Assembly: GCF_030053835.1 (NCBI RefSeq)
Contig: NZ_CP125655.1
Location: forward strand, 620,001 to 684,000
Reading direction: 5' to 3'
DNA length: 64,000 bases
Source of the DNA: Cellulomonas sp. ES6
GTDB lineage: Bacteria > Actinomycetota > Actinomycetes > Actinomycetales > Cellulomonadaceae
The notes under the pieces are model-generated. The model was not told the origin of the DNA. It made no database searches and worked only from the letters and a program-made list of their open reading frames with translations. Made by a program: the position numbers and the translations under genes. Positions 1 to 8,017 of the stretch are shown one piece after another; the stretch's first letter is position 1; every line of letters starts with the position of its first letter.

Positions 1-556
1 CGGTCATGAGCCCGTCGCGCGGACCCGGGCCCAGGCGCGCACCGATGTACAGGGCGCTGGCCAGCCCGTTCAGCCCGATGCCCGCGACCACGAGCGCCAC
101 CCGCGCCGGCAGCGGCAGCGGGTCCGGCAGCCGGTCCAGCAGCGCGAGCGCCGGGTCGATCAGCACGCCGATCACCACGACGTTCGCCACGGTGCCGATC
201 CCGGGGCGCTGACGCAGCGGCCACCAGCACAGCAGGACCACCACGCTGTACGCGATCGTCACCGTGCCGAGCGACCAGCCGATCTGGCGGGACGTGCCCT
301 GGCTGAGCACGTCCCAGGGCATGTTCCCGAGCCCGGAGTGCACGAGCAGGGCGATCGACGCGGCGTACAGGACGAGGCCGCCGAGCAGCTGCGCGGCCCG
401 GCGGGTGGCGGTGCCGGTGGCGCGGTCCTCGGAGGCTCCGACGGGGCGGCCGGGGCGGCCGGGGCGGCCGGGGCGGCCGGGGCGGCCGGGGTGCGGCGCG
501 GCGGGACCCGGATCGGGCGAGGCGACGGGGGCAGGGGCGTCGGGAGAGGCGGTCAC
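1..556 (-). CDS. YczE/YyaS/YitT-family membrane protein, C-terminus beyond window edge
   Basis: The reading frame enters from the left edge; about 185 residues are visible. After a Pro/Ala-rich, collagen-like N-terminus the protein has hydrophobic helices and the stretches HSGLGNMPWDVLSQG and ALYIGARLGPGPRDGLMT, which I recognise from the YczE family of inner-membrane proteins. The substrate is unknown. GTG at 556 is taken as the start because the ATG further upstream in another frame stops at once. It is divergent from a MocR-type regulator 61 bp away, the usual partner of yczE genes in actinobacteria, so it is probably the regulator's target. Family call is firm; function is not. Confidence 0.85.
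   Translation of the reverse strand, partial: MTASPDAPAPVASPDPGPAAPHPGRPGRPGRPGRPGRPVGASEDRATGTATRRAAQLLGGLVLYAASIALLVHSGLGNMPWDVLSQGTSRQIGWSLGTVTIAYSVVVLLCWWPLRQRPGIGTVANVVVIGVLIDPALALLDRLPDPLPLPARVALVVAGIGLNGLASALYIGARLGPGPRDGLMT
442..486. repeat. Five perfect 9-bp repeats inside yczE
   Basis: Five head-to-tail copies of CGGGGCGGC with a sixth partial copy. On the minus strand they encode a Gly-Arg-Pro run in the cytoplasmic N-terminus of the YczE protein. The unit is a multiple of three, so copy changes keep the frame. Confidence 0.9.
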
Positions 557-594
557 CACGTCATCCTGCGCCCCGACCGGACTTCCCTGCGATA

Positions 595-614
595 GCCACT
601 TGCGCCACAGTGGC
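595..614. promoter_or_regulatory. Candidate MocR operator and promoter
   Basis: GCCACT (595-600) and AGTGGC (609-614) form an inverted repeat with an 8-bp spacer. GCCAC also recurs as a direct repeat at 595 and 604, nine bases apart. MocR regulators usually bind such short direct repeats. CACAGT at 606-611 fits a -10 that would start transcription at about 618, on the ATG, giving a leaderless message. Binding is inferred. Confidence 0.5.
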
Positions 615-617
615 CTC

Positions 618-2078
618 ATGTCCTCGCTCCTCGTCTCCGACCGTCGCATCGCGGGCCCTGCACTGGCCACGCTGCTGGGCCACTGGCGTCGTCCCGGCCC
701 CGCCTACGCGGCGCTGGCGGACTCCCTGCGCCGGGCGGTGCTCGCCGGGGACCTGCCGCTCGCGACCCGCGTGCCGGGCGAGCGGGAGCTCGCGGCGGCC
801 CTGGGCGTGTCGCGCACGACAACGACGGGAGCGTACGGGGTGCTGCGGGACGAGGGGTACCTGGCCAGCCGCCAGGGCTCCGGGACGGTCACCGCGCTCC
901 CCCGGCCCCGCGCCGCCGGGCCGGGACGAGGCCGTCCCCGGCCGCTCGAGGACGCCACGCTCGTCGACCTCACCGTCGCCGCGTGCGGCGCCCCGCCGGA
1001 GCTCCCCGAGGCCGCGCGGCGCGCCGTCGAGGAGCTCCCGCGGTACTCCGGGCACGGCTACGCGCCGCTGGGGCTCGACGTGCTCCGCGAGGCGATCGCC
1101 GACCGCTACACCGAGCGCGGGACGCCGACCACGCCGGACCAGGTGCTCGTCACCACCGGTGCGCAGCACGCCATCGCGCTGCTGCTCGCCACGCACGCCG
1201 GCCCCGGGGACCGCGTCGTCGTCGAGCAGCCGACCTACCCGCACGCCGTGGACGCTGTCCGCGCCGTCGGCGCACGGCCCGTTCCCGTGCCGACCGGGCG
1301 CGGCGGCACCGACGTGGACCTCCTCGAGTCGACGGTCCGGCAGGTCGCGCCCCGCCTGGTCTACCTCGTGCCGGACCACCAGAACCCGACCGGAGCCACG
1401 CTCGACGAGGAGGCCCGCGCCCGCGTGCGCGACCTCGCCCGGCGCACCGGCACCGTCATGGCCGGGGACGAGGCGCTCACGGACCTCACCCTCGACGGGC
1501 CGCCCCCCGCCCCGTGGTCGGGCGACGGGCGCTCCACGCGGGTGCTCGCGATCGGCTCCCTGTCCAAGAGCCACTGGGGCGGCCTGCGGGTCGGGTGGCT
1601 GCGCGGCCCGGCCGACCTGGTCACCCGGCTCGCCCTCGCGCGGCGCACCGCGGACCTCGGCACCGCGGTGCTGGACCAGCTCGTCGCCGCCGAGCTGCTG
1701 CGCCTCGGGGAGGACCCGCTGCGGCGCCGTCGCGACCAGCTCCGGGCGGGACGGGACCTGCTGACCTCGCTGCTCGCGGAGCACCTGCCGTCGTGGCGGT
1801 ACGCGGTGCCGCGAGGCGGGCAGTCGCTGTGGGTCGACCTCGGGTCACCGGTGTCGTCGGCGCTCAGCGCGCTCGCGCTCGCGCACGGCGTGCGGGTGGC
1901 GCCCGGGCCCGCCTTCGCGGTCGACGGCACGCTCGAGGACCGGCTGCGCGTGCCGTTCACGGCGCCCCCGGACGCTCTCGTGCGGGCGGTCGACGGCCTC
2001 GCGCTCGCCTGGGCGTCGCTCGGGCGCGACGGCCGCGCCCGCGCGGGCGGCGGGGCGGCGCTGCCGGCGCCGGTCTGA
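618..2078 (+). CDS. MocR-type (PdxR-like) GntR/aminotransferase regulator
   Basis: 486 residues. The N-terminal GntR winged helix covers roughly residues 15-95 (GERELAAALGVSRTTTTGAYGVL). A fold-type I aminotransferase-like domain follows from about residue 115, with HQNPTG and SLSKSHWGGLRVGW, whose lysine would hold pyridoxal phosphate. Members sense PLP or amino-compound adducts and activate or repress a neighbour. ATG 618 is chosen because the HTH begins shortly after and the frame further upstream runs antisense to yczE. It probably controls the divergent YczE gene. The effector cannot be told from sequence. Confidence 0.9.
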   Translation: MSSLLVSDRRIAGPALATLLGHWRRPGPAYAALADSLRRAVLAGDLPLATRVPGERELAAALGVSRTTTTGAYGVLRDEGYLASRQGSGTVTALPRPRAAGPGRGRPRPLEDATLVDLTVAACGAPPELPEAARRAVEELPRYSGHGYAPLGLDVLREAIADRYTERGTPTTPDQVLVTTGAQHAIALLLATHAGPGDRVVVEQPTYPHAVDAVRAVGARPVPVPTGRGGTDVDLLESTVRQVAPRLVYLVPDHQNPTGATLDEEARARVRDLARRTGTVMAGDEALTDLTLDGPPPAPWSGDGRSTRVLAIGSLSKSHWGGLRVGWLRGPADLVTRLALARRTADLGTAVLDQLVAAELLRLGEDPLRRRRDQLRAGRDLLTSLLAEHLPSWRYAVPRGGQSLWVDLGSPVSSALSALALAHGVRVAPGPAFAVDGTLEDRLRVPFTAPPDALVRAVDGLALAWASLGRDGRARAGGGAALPAPV

Positions 2079-2130
2079 CTACGGCCCGGGCGCGGCGGAC
2101 GCCGACCCCGGGCGGCGCTCACCGCACGCG

Positions 2131-2376
2131 TCAGTCCGGCCGGCGCCAGGTCACCTGGTCGGGCACCGCCGTGAGGTCGTGCACGGGCGGCACCGCCGTG
2201 CCGTCGTTCCGCAGGCCCGCCCGGTGCACGCCCTGGTCGCGCAGCGCGCGCCACTGCAGCCCGAGCCACTCCTCGGCGTCCGACCGCGTGGCGAACACCG
2301 GCGACAGCGGGCGGTCGAGCAGCTCGCCCCGGGCCCCGGTGAGCTCCCAGACCCACTGGGGTCGCACGGCGGTCAC
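2131..2376 (-). CDS. Conserved small protein, unknown function
   Basis: 81 residues, soluble, with two Trp-rich stretches (PQWVWELTGARGE and EEWLGLQWRALRDQGV). I recall similar small proteins in actinobacterial genomes but no function. Its GTG start overlaps the pyrD stop as GTGA, so it is translationally coupled to pyrD and probably cotranscribed. Coding is supported by this overlap and by normal GC3. Confidence 0.7.
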   Translation of the reverse strand: MTAVRPQWVWELTGARGELLDRPLSPVFATRSDAEEWLGLQWRALRDQGVHRAGLRNDGTAVPPVHDLTAVPDQVTWRRPD

Positions 2377-3431
2377 GCCGGCCGCCGGGCGGTGCGGGCG
2401 GCGGCGACGTCGCCGGCCAGCGCCCTGCCGATGCGCGACGCCCAGAACGGCCCCTGGTAGATGAAGCCGGTGTAGCCCTGCACGAGGTCCGCACCGGCTG
2501 CCAGGTAGGCCCGGGCGTCCGCGGCGGTGCTGATGCCGCCCACGCCCACCACGACCGGGCCGGTGCCCAGCCGGTGCCGCAGGCGGGCGACGACCACCAG
2601 GCCGCGATCCAGGAGGGGCGGACCCGAGACGCCGCCCTCACCCAGGTCGTGGGCGATCGTGGTGTTGACCGCCACCACCCCGTCGAGCCCCAGCTCCGCG
2701 ACGAGGTCGGCGACCGCGTCCACGTCGGCGTCGGCGAGATCCGGGGCGATCTTGACGAGCAGCGGCACCCGGGGGCGCTGCGCCGCGGCGGCGGCCTCGT
2801 CGGCGGCCTCCCGCGTCGCCTGGAGGATCGGGCGCAGCGCGTCGACGGACTGCAGGTCCCGCAGCCCCGGCGTGTTCGGCGACGACACGTTGACGACCAG
2901 GTAGTCCGCCCAGGGCGCGAGGTACCGGGCGCTCGTCGCGTAGTCGCGCGGCGCGTCCTCGGCGGGCGTCACCTTCGTCTTGCCGATGTTGACGCCCACC
3001 ACGAGCGCGCGGCCCGACGCGGTGGACCGCAGCCGGCGCAGCCGCTCCGCCACCGCCACGGCGCCCTCGTTGTTGAACCCCATCCGGTTGCGCAGGGCGC
3101 GCTGGTCGACGATCCGCCAGAGCCGCGGGCGCTCGTTGCCCGGCTGGGCCTGCGCCGTGACGGTGCCGACCTCGACGAACCCGAAGCCGAGCATCGTCAG
3201 GCCGGGGACGCCGACGGCGTTCTTGTCGAAGCCCGCCGCCAGGCCGAACGGCGACGGGAACGTGCGCCCGAGCACCCGCACGGCGCCGGACGACGGGGGC
3301 GTCAGCGCCGCCCGCAGCACGTCGCGCAGCACCGGGACCCGCGACGCGAGCCGGATCCAGGTGAACGCGAGGTGGTGCGCACGCTCCGGGTCGGTGCGGG
3401 AGAAGACCAGGCGGAAGAGGAGGCCGTACAC
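2373..3431 (-). CDS. pyrD: Dihydroorotate dehydrogenase, quinone-dependent (class 2)
   Basis: 352 residues; oxidises dihydroorotate to orotate with FMN and passes electrons to quinone at the membrane (pyrimidine synthesis). The N-terminal amphipathic helix (YGLLFRLVFSRTDPERAHHL) is typical of class 2. FMN and substrate motifs are FGLAAGFDKNAVG and RMGFNNEG, and the catalytic serine sits in NVSSPNTPGLRDLQ. GTG 3431 is preferred over TTG 3440 because TAGGTT at 3444-3439 makes a -10 that starts transcription at about 3432 and would overlap the TTG. The next gene is coupled by a 4-base overlap. Confidence 0.96.
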   Translation of the reverse strand: MYGLLFRLVFSRTDPERAHHLAFTWIRLASRVPVLRDVLRAALTPPSSGAVRVLGRTFPSPFGLAAGFDKNAVGVPGLTMLGFGFVEVGTVTAQAQPGNERPRLWRIVDQRALRNRMGFNNEGAVAVAERLRRLRSTASGRALVVGVNIGKTKVTPAEDAPRDYATSARYLAPWADYLVVNVSSPNTPGLRDLQSVDALRPILQATREAADEAAAAAQRPRVPLLVKIAPDLADADVDAVADLVAELGLDGVVAVNTTIAHDLGEGGVSGPPLLDRGLVVVARLRHRLGTGPVVVGVGGISTAADARAYLAAGADLVQGYTGFIYQGPFWASRIGRALAGDVAAARTARRPA

Positions 3432-3438
3432 GCCGCCC

Positions 3439-3444
3439 AACCTA
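3439..3444 (-). promoter_or_regulatory. -10 element of pyrD containing the upstream stop codon
   Basis: On the minus strand TAGGTT lies 7 bases before the GTG of pyrD, so the message would be leaderless. The first three bases are the TAG stop of the upstream membrane-protein gene. Confidence 0.55.
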
Positions 3445-3933
3445 CTGGTCCGACGCCCGGCCGGGCCGGGACCCGCGTCCGTCCTGCGCCGCGTCGGCCG
3501 AGGTCGCGGCCGGTGCGGCCGCCCGTCCGCGGGTGCGCCACAGCCACGCCAGGCCGAGGAACGGCAGCACCAGCGGCACGTAGCCGTACCCCTGACCGAA
3601 GCCGGACCAGACGGTCTCGTCCGGGAAGTCGCCGGCGTCGAGCACCGAGAGCGTGCCCACGACGAGGACCCCGACGAGCTCGACCGCGACGGCCGCCCAC
3701 GCCAGGCGGCGGTGGTCCCGGGCCAGCGCGACGGTCGCCACGACGTAGACCACCCCGGCCAGCGCGGACAGCAGGTACGCCAGCGGCGCCTCGTCGAACT
3801 TGGCGGCGATCTGGTAGCCGGCGCGTGCCGTGGCGGCGAGGGCGAACACGCCGTAGACCGCGACGAGCACGCGCCCCGGTCCGGTGGCGGTGCTGCGCGG
3901 GGCCGGTCCGCGCGCGGCGGCGGTCGCGGTCAT
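3442..3933 (-). CDS. Four-helix membrane protein, unknown function
   Basis: 163 residues with four predicted membrane helices (residues about 20-40, 50-68, 76-96, 120-140). The loop FPDETVWSGFGQGYGYVPLVLPFLGLAWLWR is familiar from uncharacterised actinobacterial integral membrane proteins next to pyrD. ATG 3933 overlaps the stop of the gene before it (ATGA), so the two are coupled. No catalytic motif is visible. Confidence 0.8.
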   Translation of the reverse strand: MTATAAARGPAPRSTATGPGRVLVAVYGVFALAATARAGYQIAAKFDEAPLAYLLSALAGVVYVVATVALARDHRRLAWAAVAVELVGVLVVGTLSVLDAGDFPDETVWSGFGQGYGYVPLVLPFLGLAWLWRTRGRAAAPAATSADAAQDGRGSRPGRASDQ

Positions 3934-4289
3934 GCGGTCCCCCAGGTCTGGTCGAGGCGGAGCTGGAGGAACGCGACGGCCACCGCCGCCACCAGCAGGA
4001 CGACCGACGACCACCGGGTGCGCTCCGCGAAGGCCCAGAGCGCGGCAGCCGGCAGCAGCACGAGCTGCGTCACCACGTAGCCCCAGAACACCACCGGCTC
4101 GGCGGGGTCGGCCCCGGTCGCCTGCCGGACGCCCGCCACGACGGCCTGCACCAGCAGGAGCGCCTCGACGACGGCGGCGCCCCAGAGCTGACGCAGGACG
4201 ACGGCGCGGTCCCGGATCGCGAACCACCCGGCCCAGCCGGCCAGCACCAGCGCCGCGGCGGCCACGGCGAAGAGGAGGGCGTCGGTCAC
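3930..4289 (-). CDS. Small integral membrane protein, unknown function
   Basis: 119 residues with about four hydrophobic helices (ALLFAVAAAALVLAGWAGWF, a helix near residue 30, VVFWGYVVTQLVLLPAAALW and VVLLVAAVAVAFLQLRL). GTG 4289 is the only plausible start and lies 3 bases after the expected transcription start of a TAGCGT -10. It is the first gene of a coupled set leading to the neighbouring membrane protein. Function not recognised. Confidence 0.75.
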   Translation of the reverse strand: MTDALLFAVAAAALVLAGWAGWFAIRDRAVVLRQLWGAAVVEALLLVQAVVAGVRQATGADPAEPVVFWGYVVTQLVLLPAAALWAFAERTRWSSVVLLVAAVAVAFLQLRLDQTWGTA

Positions 4290-4297
4290 GGTGCCCC

Positions 4298-4322
4298 ACG
4301 CTACCGGGCGCACCGCTAGCAT
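4298..4322. promoter_or_regulatory. Divergent -10 elements for membrane-protein genes and pepA
   Basis: Minus strand TAGCGT (4303-4298) precedes the GTG at 4289; plus strand TAGCAT (4317-4322) precedes the GTG at 4329 by 6 bases. Both predict leaderless or nearly leaderless transcripts. No good -35 hexamers are visible. Confidence 0.5.
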
Positions 4323-4328
4323 CGACGG

Positions 4329-5828
4329 GTGCCCCGAGTGACGTTGACCTCCGCGAACCCCGCCCGCCAGACCGCCGACGCCCTCGTCGTCGCCGTCGCC
4401 AGCTCCCCGGACGGCCCGCGGGTCGTCGGGGCGGACTGGCTGCCGGTCGAGACCGCGACGCAGGTGCGCGAGCTCGCCGGCGTGCTCGGCATCACGGGCG
4501 CCGCGGACGAGGTCCGCAGGCTGCCCGCCACGGGCCCGCTGGCCGCCCGCACCCTCGTGCTGACCGGCCTGGGCGCCGTCGACGGGGCCGTCCCCGACGT
4601 CGAGGCGCTGCGCCGCGCCGCCGGTGCCGCCCTGCGCGAGCTCACCGGGGTGCGCACCGTCGCCGTCGCCCTGCCCGCGGAGGACACGGTGCAGGTCGCC
4701 GCGGTCGCCGAGGGCGCGCTGCTCGGCGCGTACGCCTACACCCGCTACCGCACGGGCGGCTCCGCCGACGACGCGGCCCCCGCCGCCGAGGTCGTCGTGC
4801 TCACCCCGCGCGCCCGGGACAAGTCGGCCGCGAAGGCCGTCGCCCGCGCGGAGGTCCTCGCCGCCGCCGTCCACGGCGTCCGCGACCTGGTCAACGCCGC
4901 GCCGAACGACCTGTACCCCGCCGCCTTCGCGGACGCCGCCAAGGCCGCGGTCAAGGACGCCGGTGCCCGCTCGCTCAAGGTGACCGTGCTGGACGAGAAG
5001 GCGCTGGCCGCCGGCGGGTACGGCGGCATCCTGGGTGTCGGCCAGGGCTCGGCCCGCCCGCCGCGCCTGGTCAAGGTCGCGTACACGCCGTCCCGGCCGG
5101 CCGCGAAGGTCGCGCTCGTCGGCAAGGGCATCACGTTCGACTCGGGCGGCATCTCCATCAAGCCCGCCGCGGGCATGGACGCGATGAAGTCCGACATGGC
5201 CGGTGCCGCGGCGGTGCTGCACACGGTGCTGGCGGCGGCCCGGCTCGAGCTGCCGGTCGCCGTGACCGGCTGGCTGTGCCTGGCGGAGAACATGCCCTCG
5301 GGCACGGCGCAGCGGCCGTCCGACGTGCTGACCATCCGCGGCGGCAAGACCGTCGAGGTGCTGAACACCGACGCCGAGGGCCGCCTGGTCATGGCGGACG
5401 GCCTCGTCGCCGCCGTCGAGGAGAAGCCGGACGTCGTCCTGGACATCGCGACGCTCACCGGCGCGCAGCTCGTCGCCCTCGGCCCGCGCGTGTCCGCCGT
5501 CATGGGCGACGACGCCACGCGCACCGAGGTCGTGGACGCCGCGGACGCCGCCGGCGAGGCGTTCTGGCCGATGCCGCTGCCCGCCGACCTGCGCGCCGGC
5601 CTGAAGTCCAAGGTCGCGGACATCGCGAACATCGGGGACCGGTTCGGCGGCATGCTCACGGCCGGGATCTTCCTGCAGGAGTTCGTGGGCTCCACCCCGT
5701 GGGCGCACCTCGACATCGCGGGGCCGGCGTTCAACGAGAAGGCGCCGTTCGGCTACACGCCGGCCGGCGGCACCGGCGTGGGCCTCCGCACGCTCCTGGC
5801 CCTGATCGAGTCCCGCGCGACCCGCTGA
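4329..5828 (+). CDS. pepA: Leucyl aminopeptidase, M17 family
   Basis: 499 residues, the normal family length. Cytoplasmic hexameric two-metal exopeptidase that removes N-terminal residues in peptide turnover. The C-terminal catalytic domain (about residues 190-495) carries VGKGITFDSGGISIKP with the catalytic lysine, KSDMAGAAAV and NTDAEGRL with metal ligands and the catalytic arginine. GTG 4329 directly follows the TAGCAT -10, giving a leaderless transcript. It is followed by lpdA and sucB, the order usual in Micrococcales. Confidence 0.97.
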   Translation: MPRVTLTSANPARQTADALVVAVASSPDGPRVVGADWLPVETATQVRELAGVLGITGAADEVRRLPATGPLAARTLVLTGLGAVDGAVPDVEALRRAAGAALRELTGVRTVAVALPAEDTVQVAAVAEGALLGAYAYTRYRTGGSADDAAPAAEVVVLTPRARDKSAAKAVARAEVLAAAVHGVRDLVNAAPNDLYPAAFADAAKAAVKDAGARSLKVTVLDEKALAAGGYGGILGVGQGSARPPRLVKVAYTPSRPAAKVALVGKGITFDSGGISIKPAAGMDAMKSDMAGAAAVLHTVLAAARLELPVAVTGWLCLAENMPSGTAQRPSDVLTIRGGKTVEVLNTDAEGRLVMADGLVAAVEEKPDVVLDIATLTGAQLVALGPRVSAVMGDDATRTEVVDAADAAGEAFWPMPLPADLRAGLKSKVADIANIGDRFGGMLTAGIFLQEFVGSTPWAHLDIAGPAFNEKAPFGYTPAGGTGVGLRTLLALIESRATR

Positions 5829-5844
5829 CGGCCCACCACCCCAC

Positions 5845-5879
5845 CCGGTCTCCCGTCGGAGCCTCCGACGGGAGACCGG
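5845..5879. terminator. Long perfect hairpin after pepA
   Basis: A 16-bp perfect inverted repeat, CCGGTCTCCCGTCGGA, with a 3-base loop, lies between the convergent pepA and the 6005-6394 gene. There is no T-run, as is common at this GC content. It probably ends transcription from both sides. Confidence 0.7.
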
Positions 5880-5940
5880 AGGTCTCCGCGGAGCCCTCCG
5901 ATGACGCGCCCTGACCTCCGAGCGCGTTCGGAGCCTCCGA
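5862..5940. repeat. Four CCTCCGA repeats with smaller hairpins
   Basis: CCTCCGA occurs at 5862, 5895, 5915 and 5934. Around them CTCCGCGGAG (5884-5893) is palindromic, and CTCCGA/TCGGAG (5916-5921, 5928-5933) form a second hairpin. The cluster fills the gap between two convergent genes. Confidence 0.6.
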
Positions 5941-6004
5941 GGGGAAGGGGGTGGCGAGCGGGTGCATGCGGGCGGCGGCGCGGGACGGTGCGCCGGTGGG
6001 GCCG

Positions 6005-6394
6005 TCAGGTGGGGTCGGTGGCGCGGCGGGCCGCGCGCTCCTGCGCCGCTCGCTCGCGCGCGATGCGCTGCCGGCTGTTCCAGTCGCGCATCCGCTGCGG
6101 GTAGCCGGTGCGCTGGACGTCGTAGACGGGCAGGCCGAGCGAGCGCGCCAGCTCGTGGGCGGCGCGCGCGTCGGGCACCCGGCGCCGCGTCCACTCGCCG
6201 TCGGTGGCGATGAGCATGATCGTCGTCTGGGTGACGTTGGTCTGCGGCTCGACGTACGCCTCGACGCCGACGCGGGTGCGGGTGAACTCGCGCAGGTGCT
6301 CGAGGGTCTCCTCGCGGGCGGCGCGGCCGGTGGGCGCGGACTCGGGCGCGGGGCCGGCGGGGCGCGATCGGCGCAGGCGGGAGAACAGACCCAT
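6005..6394 (-). CDS. Conserved actinobacterial protein, unknown function
   Basis: 129 residues, soluble. A basic N-terminus (GLFSRLRRSRP) is followed by a folded core (LREFTRTRVGVEAYVEPQTNVTQTTIMLIATDGEWTRRRV) and an Arg/Ala-rich C-terminal helix (DWNSRQRIARERAAQERAARRA). The pattern resembles small uncharacterised proteins next to pepA/lpdA in related genomes, some annotated as oxidoreductases without evidence. ATG 6394 chosen; longer frames add a low-quality extension. Convergent with pepA. Confidence 0.75.
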   Translation of the reverse strand: MGLFSRLRRSRPAGPAPESAPTGRAAREETLEHLREFTRTRVGVEAYVEPQTNVTQTTIMLIATDGEWTRRRVPDARAAHELARSLGLPVYDVQRTGYPQRMRDWNSRQRIARERAAQERAARRATDPT

Positions 6395-6600
6395 GCGGTG
6401 AGGGTAACCGGCGCGCCCGGGGACCCGGTGGGGATTCACCCGGCGGGCCGACTCCGGCCCGGCGGCACCCAGACATGGGATGACTGTCTCCAGAATCACA
6501 CGTCGTGGCCGGTGGTCTGGGTCGTCCGGCCTAGGTGGAGATGACAAGATGGTCGCGGAGCACCGCGTTCCACACATGTCTGCGCCGGAGGAGTCTTCAC

Positions 6601-7986
6601 GTGTCCGACACGACCGGGTCCGCTTTCGACATCGTCGTCCTGGGCGGAGGGAGCGGCGGCTACGCGGCTGCGCTCCGCGGCGCCCAGCTCGGCATGAGCG
6701 TCGCCCTCATCGAGGCCGACAAGGTCGGCGGCACCTGCCTGCACAAGGGGTGCATCCCCACCAAGGCCCTGCTGCACGCGGCCGAGCTCGCGGACAACGC
6801 CCGCGAGGGCTCGCACTTCGGCGTCCACACGCAGCTCACGGGCATCGACATGAACGGCGTCAACGAGTACAAGGCGTCGGTGATCGGCCGCCTGTACAAG
6901 GGCCTGCAGGGCCTCATCAAGTCGCGCAAGATCACCGTGATCGAGGGCTACGGCAAGCTCGTCGCGCAGGACACCGTCGAGGTGGACGGCCAGCGCGTCA
7001 CGGGCCGGCACATCGTGCTCGGCACCGGGTCGTACGCGCGGTCGCTGCCCGGGCTGGAGATCGGCGGGCGCGTCATCACGTCCGACCAGGCCCTGCAGCT
7101 CGACTGGGTGCCGAAGTCCGCGATCATCCTCGGCGGCGGCGTCATCGGCTCGGAGTTCGCGAGCGTCTGGAAGTCGTTCGGCGCGGACGTCACGATCATC
7201 GAGGCGCTCCCCCACCTGGTCCCCAACGAGGACGAGGCGCTGTCGAAGGCGTTCGAGCGGGCGTTCCGCAAGCGCGGCATCGCCTTCAACCTGGGCGTCC
7301 GGTTCTCCGGCGTCACGCAGGACGACAACGGCGTGCACGTCTCGCTGGAGGACGGCAAGACGTTCGACGCGGACCTGCTGCTGGTCGCGGTGGGCCGTGG
7401 CCCGTCGACGTCCGGCCTCGGCTACGAGGAGCAGGGCATCACGCTGGACCGCGGCTTCGTCATCACCGACGAGCGCCTGCACACCGGCGTCGGCAGCATC
7501 TACGCGGTCGGCGACATCGTGCCGGGCCTGCAGCTCGCGCACCGCGGGTTCGCCCAGGGCATCTTCGTGGCCGAGGAGATCGCGGGCCTGAACCCGCAGC
7601 CGATCGTCGAGTCCGGCATCCCGCGCGTGACGTACTCCGACCCGGAGGTCGCGTCCGTCGGCCTGACCGAGGCGAAGGCCAAGGAGGTCCACGGGGCCGA
7701 CGCCGTCGAGACCCTCGAGTACAACCTGGGCGGCAACGGCAAGAGCCAGATCCTCGGGACCACGGGCTTCGTCAAGCTCGTGCGGCAGAAGGACGGCCCG
7801 GTCGTCGGCGTCCACATGATCGGCGCCCGCGTCGGCGAGCTGATCGGCGAGGGCCAGCTCATCGTCAACTGGGACGCCTACCCCGAGGACGTCGCGGCGC
7901 TCGTGCACGCCCACCCGACGCAGAACGAGGCTCTCGGCGAGGCGCACCTGGCGCTCGCCGGCAAGCCGCTGCACGCCCACAACTGA
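6601..7986 (+). CDS. lpdA: Dihydrolipoyl dehydrogenase (E3)
   Basis: 461 residues. Flavoprotein that reoxidises dihydrolipoyl groups of 2-oxo acid dehydrogenases using NAD. FAD site GGGSGG at about residues 15-20; redox disulfide Cys46/Cys51 in GGTCLHKGCIP; NAD site ILGGGVIGSEFA; second FAD motif YAVGDI; catalytic His-Glu pair in HAHPTQNE near the C-terminus. GTG 6601 is preceded by GGAGGAG at a good distance; the longer frame from 6535 adds unrelated residues. It lies 31 bp before sucB, whose product it serves. Confidence 0.97.
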   Translation: MSDTTGSAFDIVVLGGGSGGYAAALRGAQLGMSVALIEADKVGGTCLHKGCIPTKALLHAAELADNAREGSHFGVHTQLTGIDMNGVNEYKASVIGRLYKGLQGLIKSRKITVIEGYGKLVAQDTVEVDGQRVTGRHIVLGTGSYARSLPGLEIGGRVITSDQALQLDWVPKSAIILGGGVIGSEFASVWKSFGADVTIIEALPHLVPNEDEALSKAFERAFRKRGIAFNLGVRFSGVTQDDNGVHVSLEDGKTFDADLLLVAVGRGPSTSGLGYEEQGITLDRGFVITDERLHTGVGSIYAVGDIVPGLQLAHRGFAQGIFVAEEIAGLNPQPIVESGIPRVTYSDPEVASVGLTEAKAKEVHGADAVETLEYNLGGNGKSQILGTTGFVKLVRQKDGPVVGVHMIGARVGELIGEGQLIVNWDAYPEDVAALVHAHPTQNEALGEAHLALAGKPLHAHN

Positions 7987-8017
7987 CCACTAGGCATCGA
8001 AGGAGACACGAGCGGTC

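Noticed and set aside
264..617. N-terminal extension of the MocR regulator
   Set aside because: It overlaps yczE in antisense and has no similarity to GntR proteins; the HTH begins shortly after ATG 618.
3432..3440. TTG start for pyrD
   Set aside because: It would overlap the likely -10 and adds three residues not usual for class 2 enzymes; GTG 3431 fits a leaderless start.
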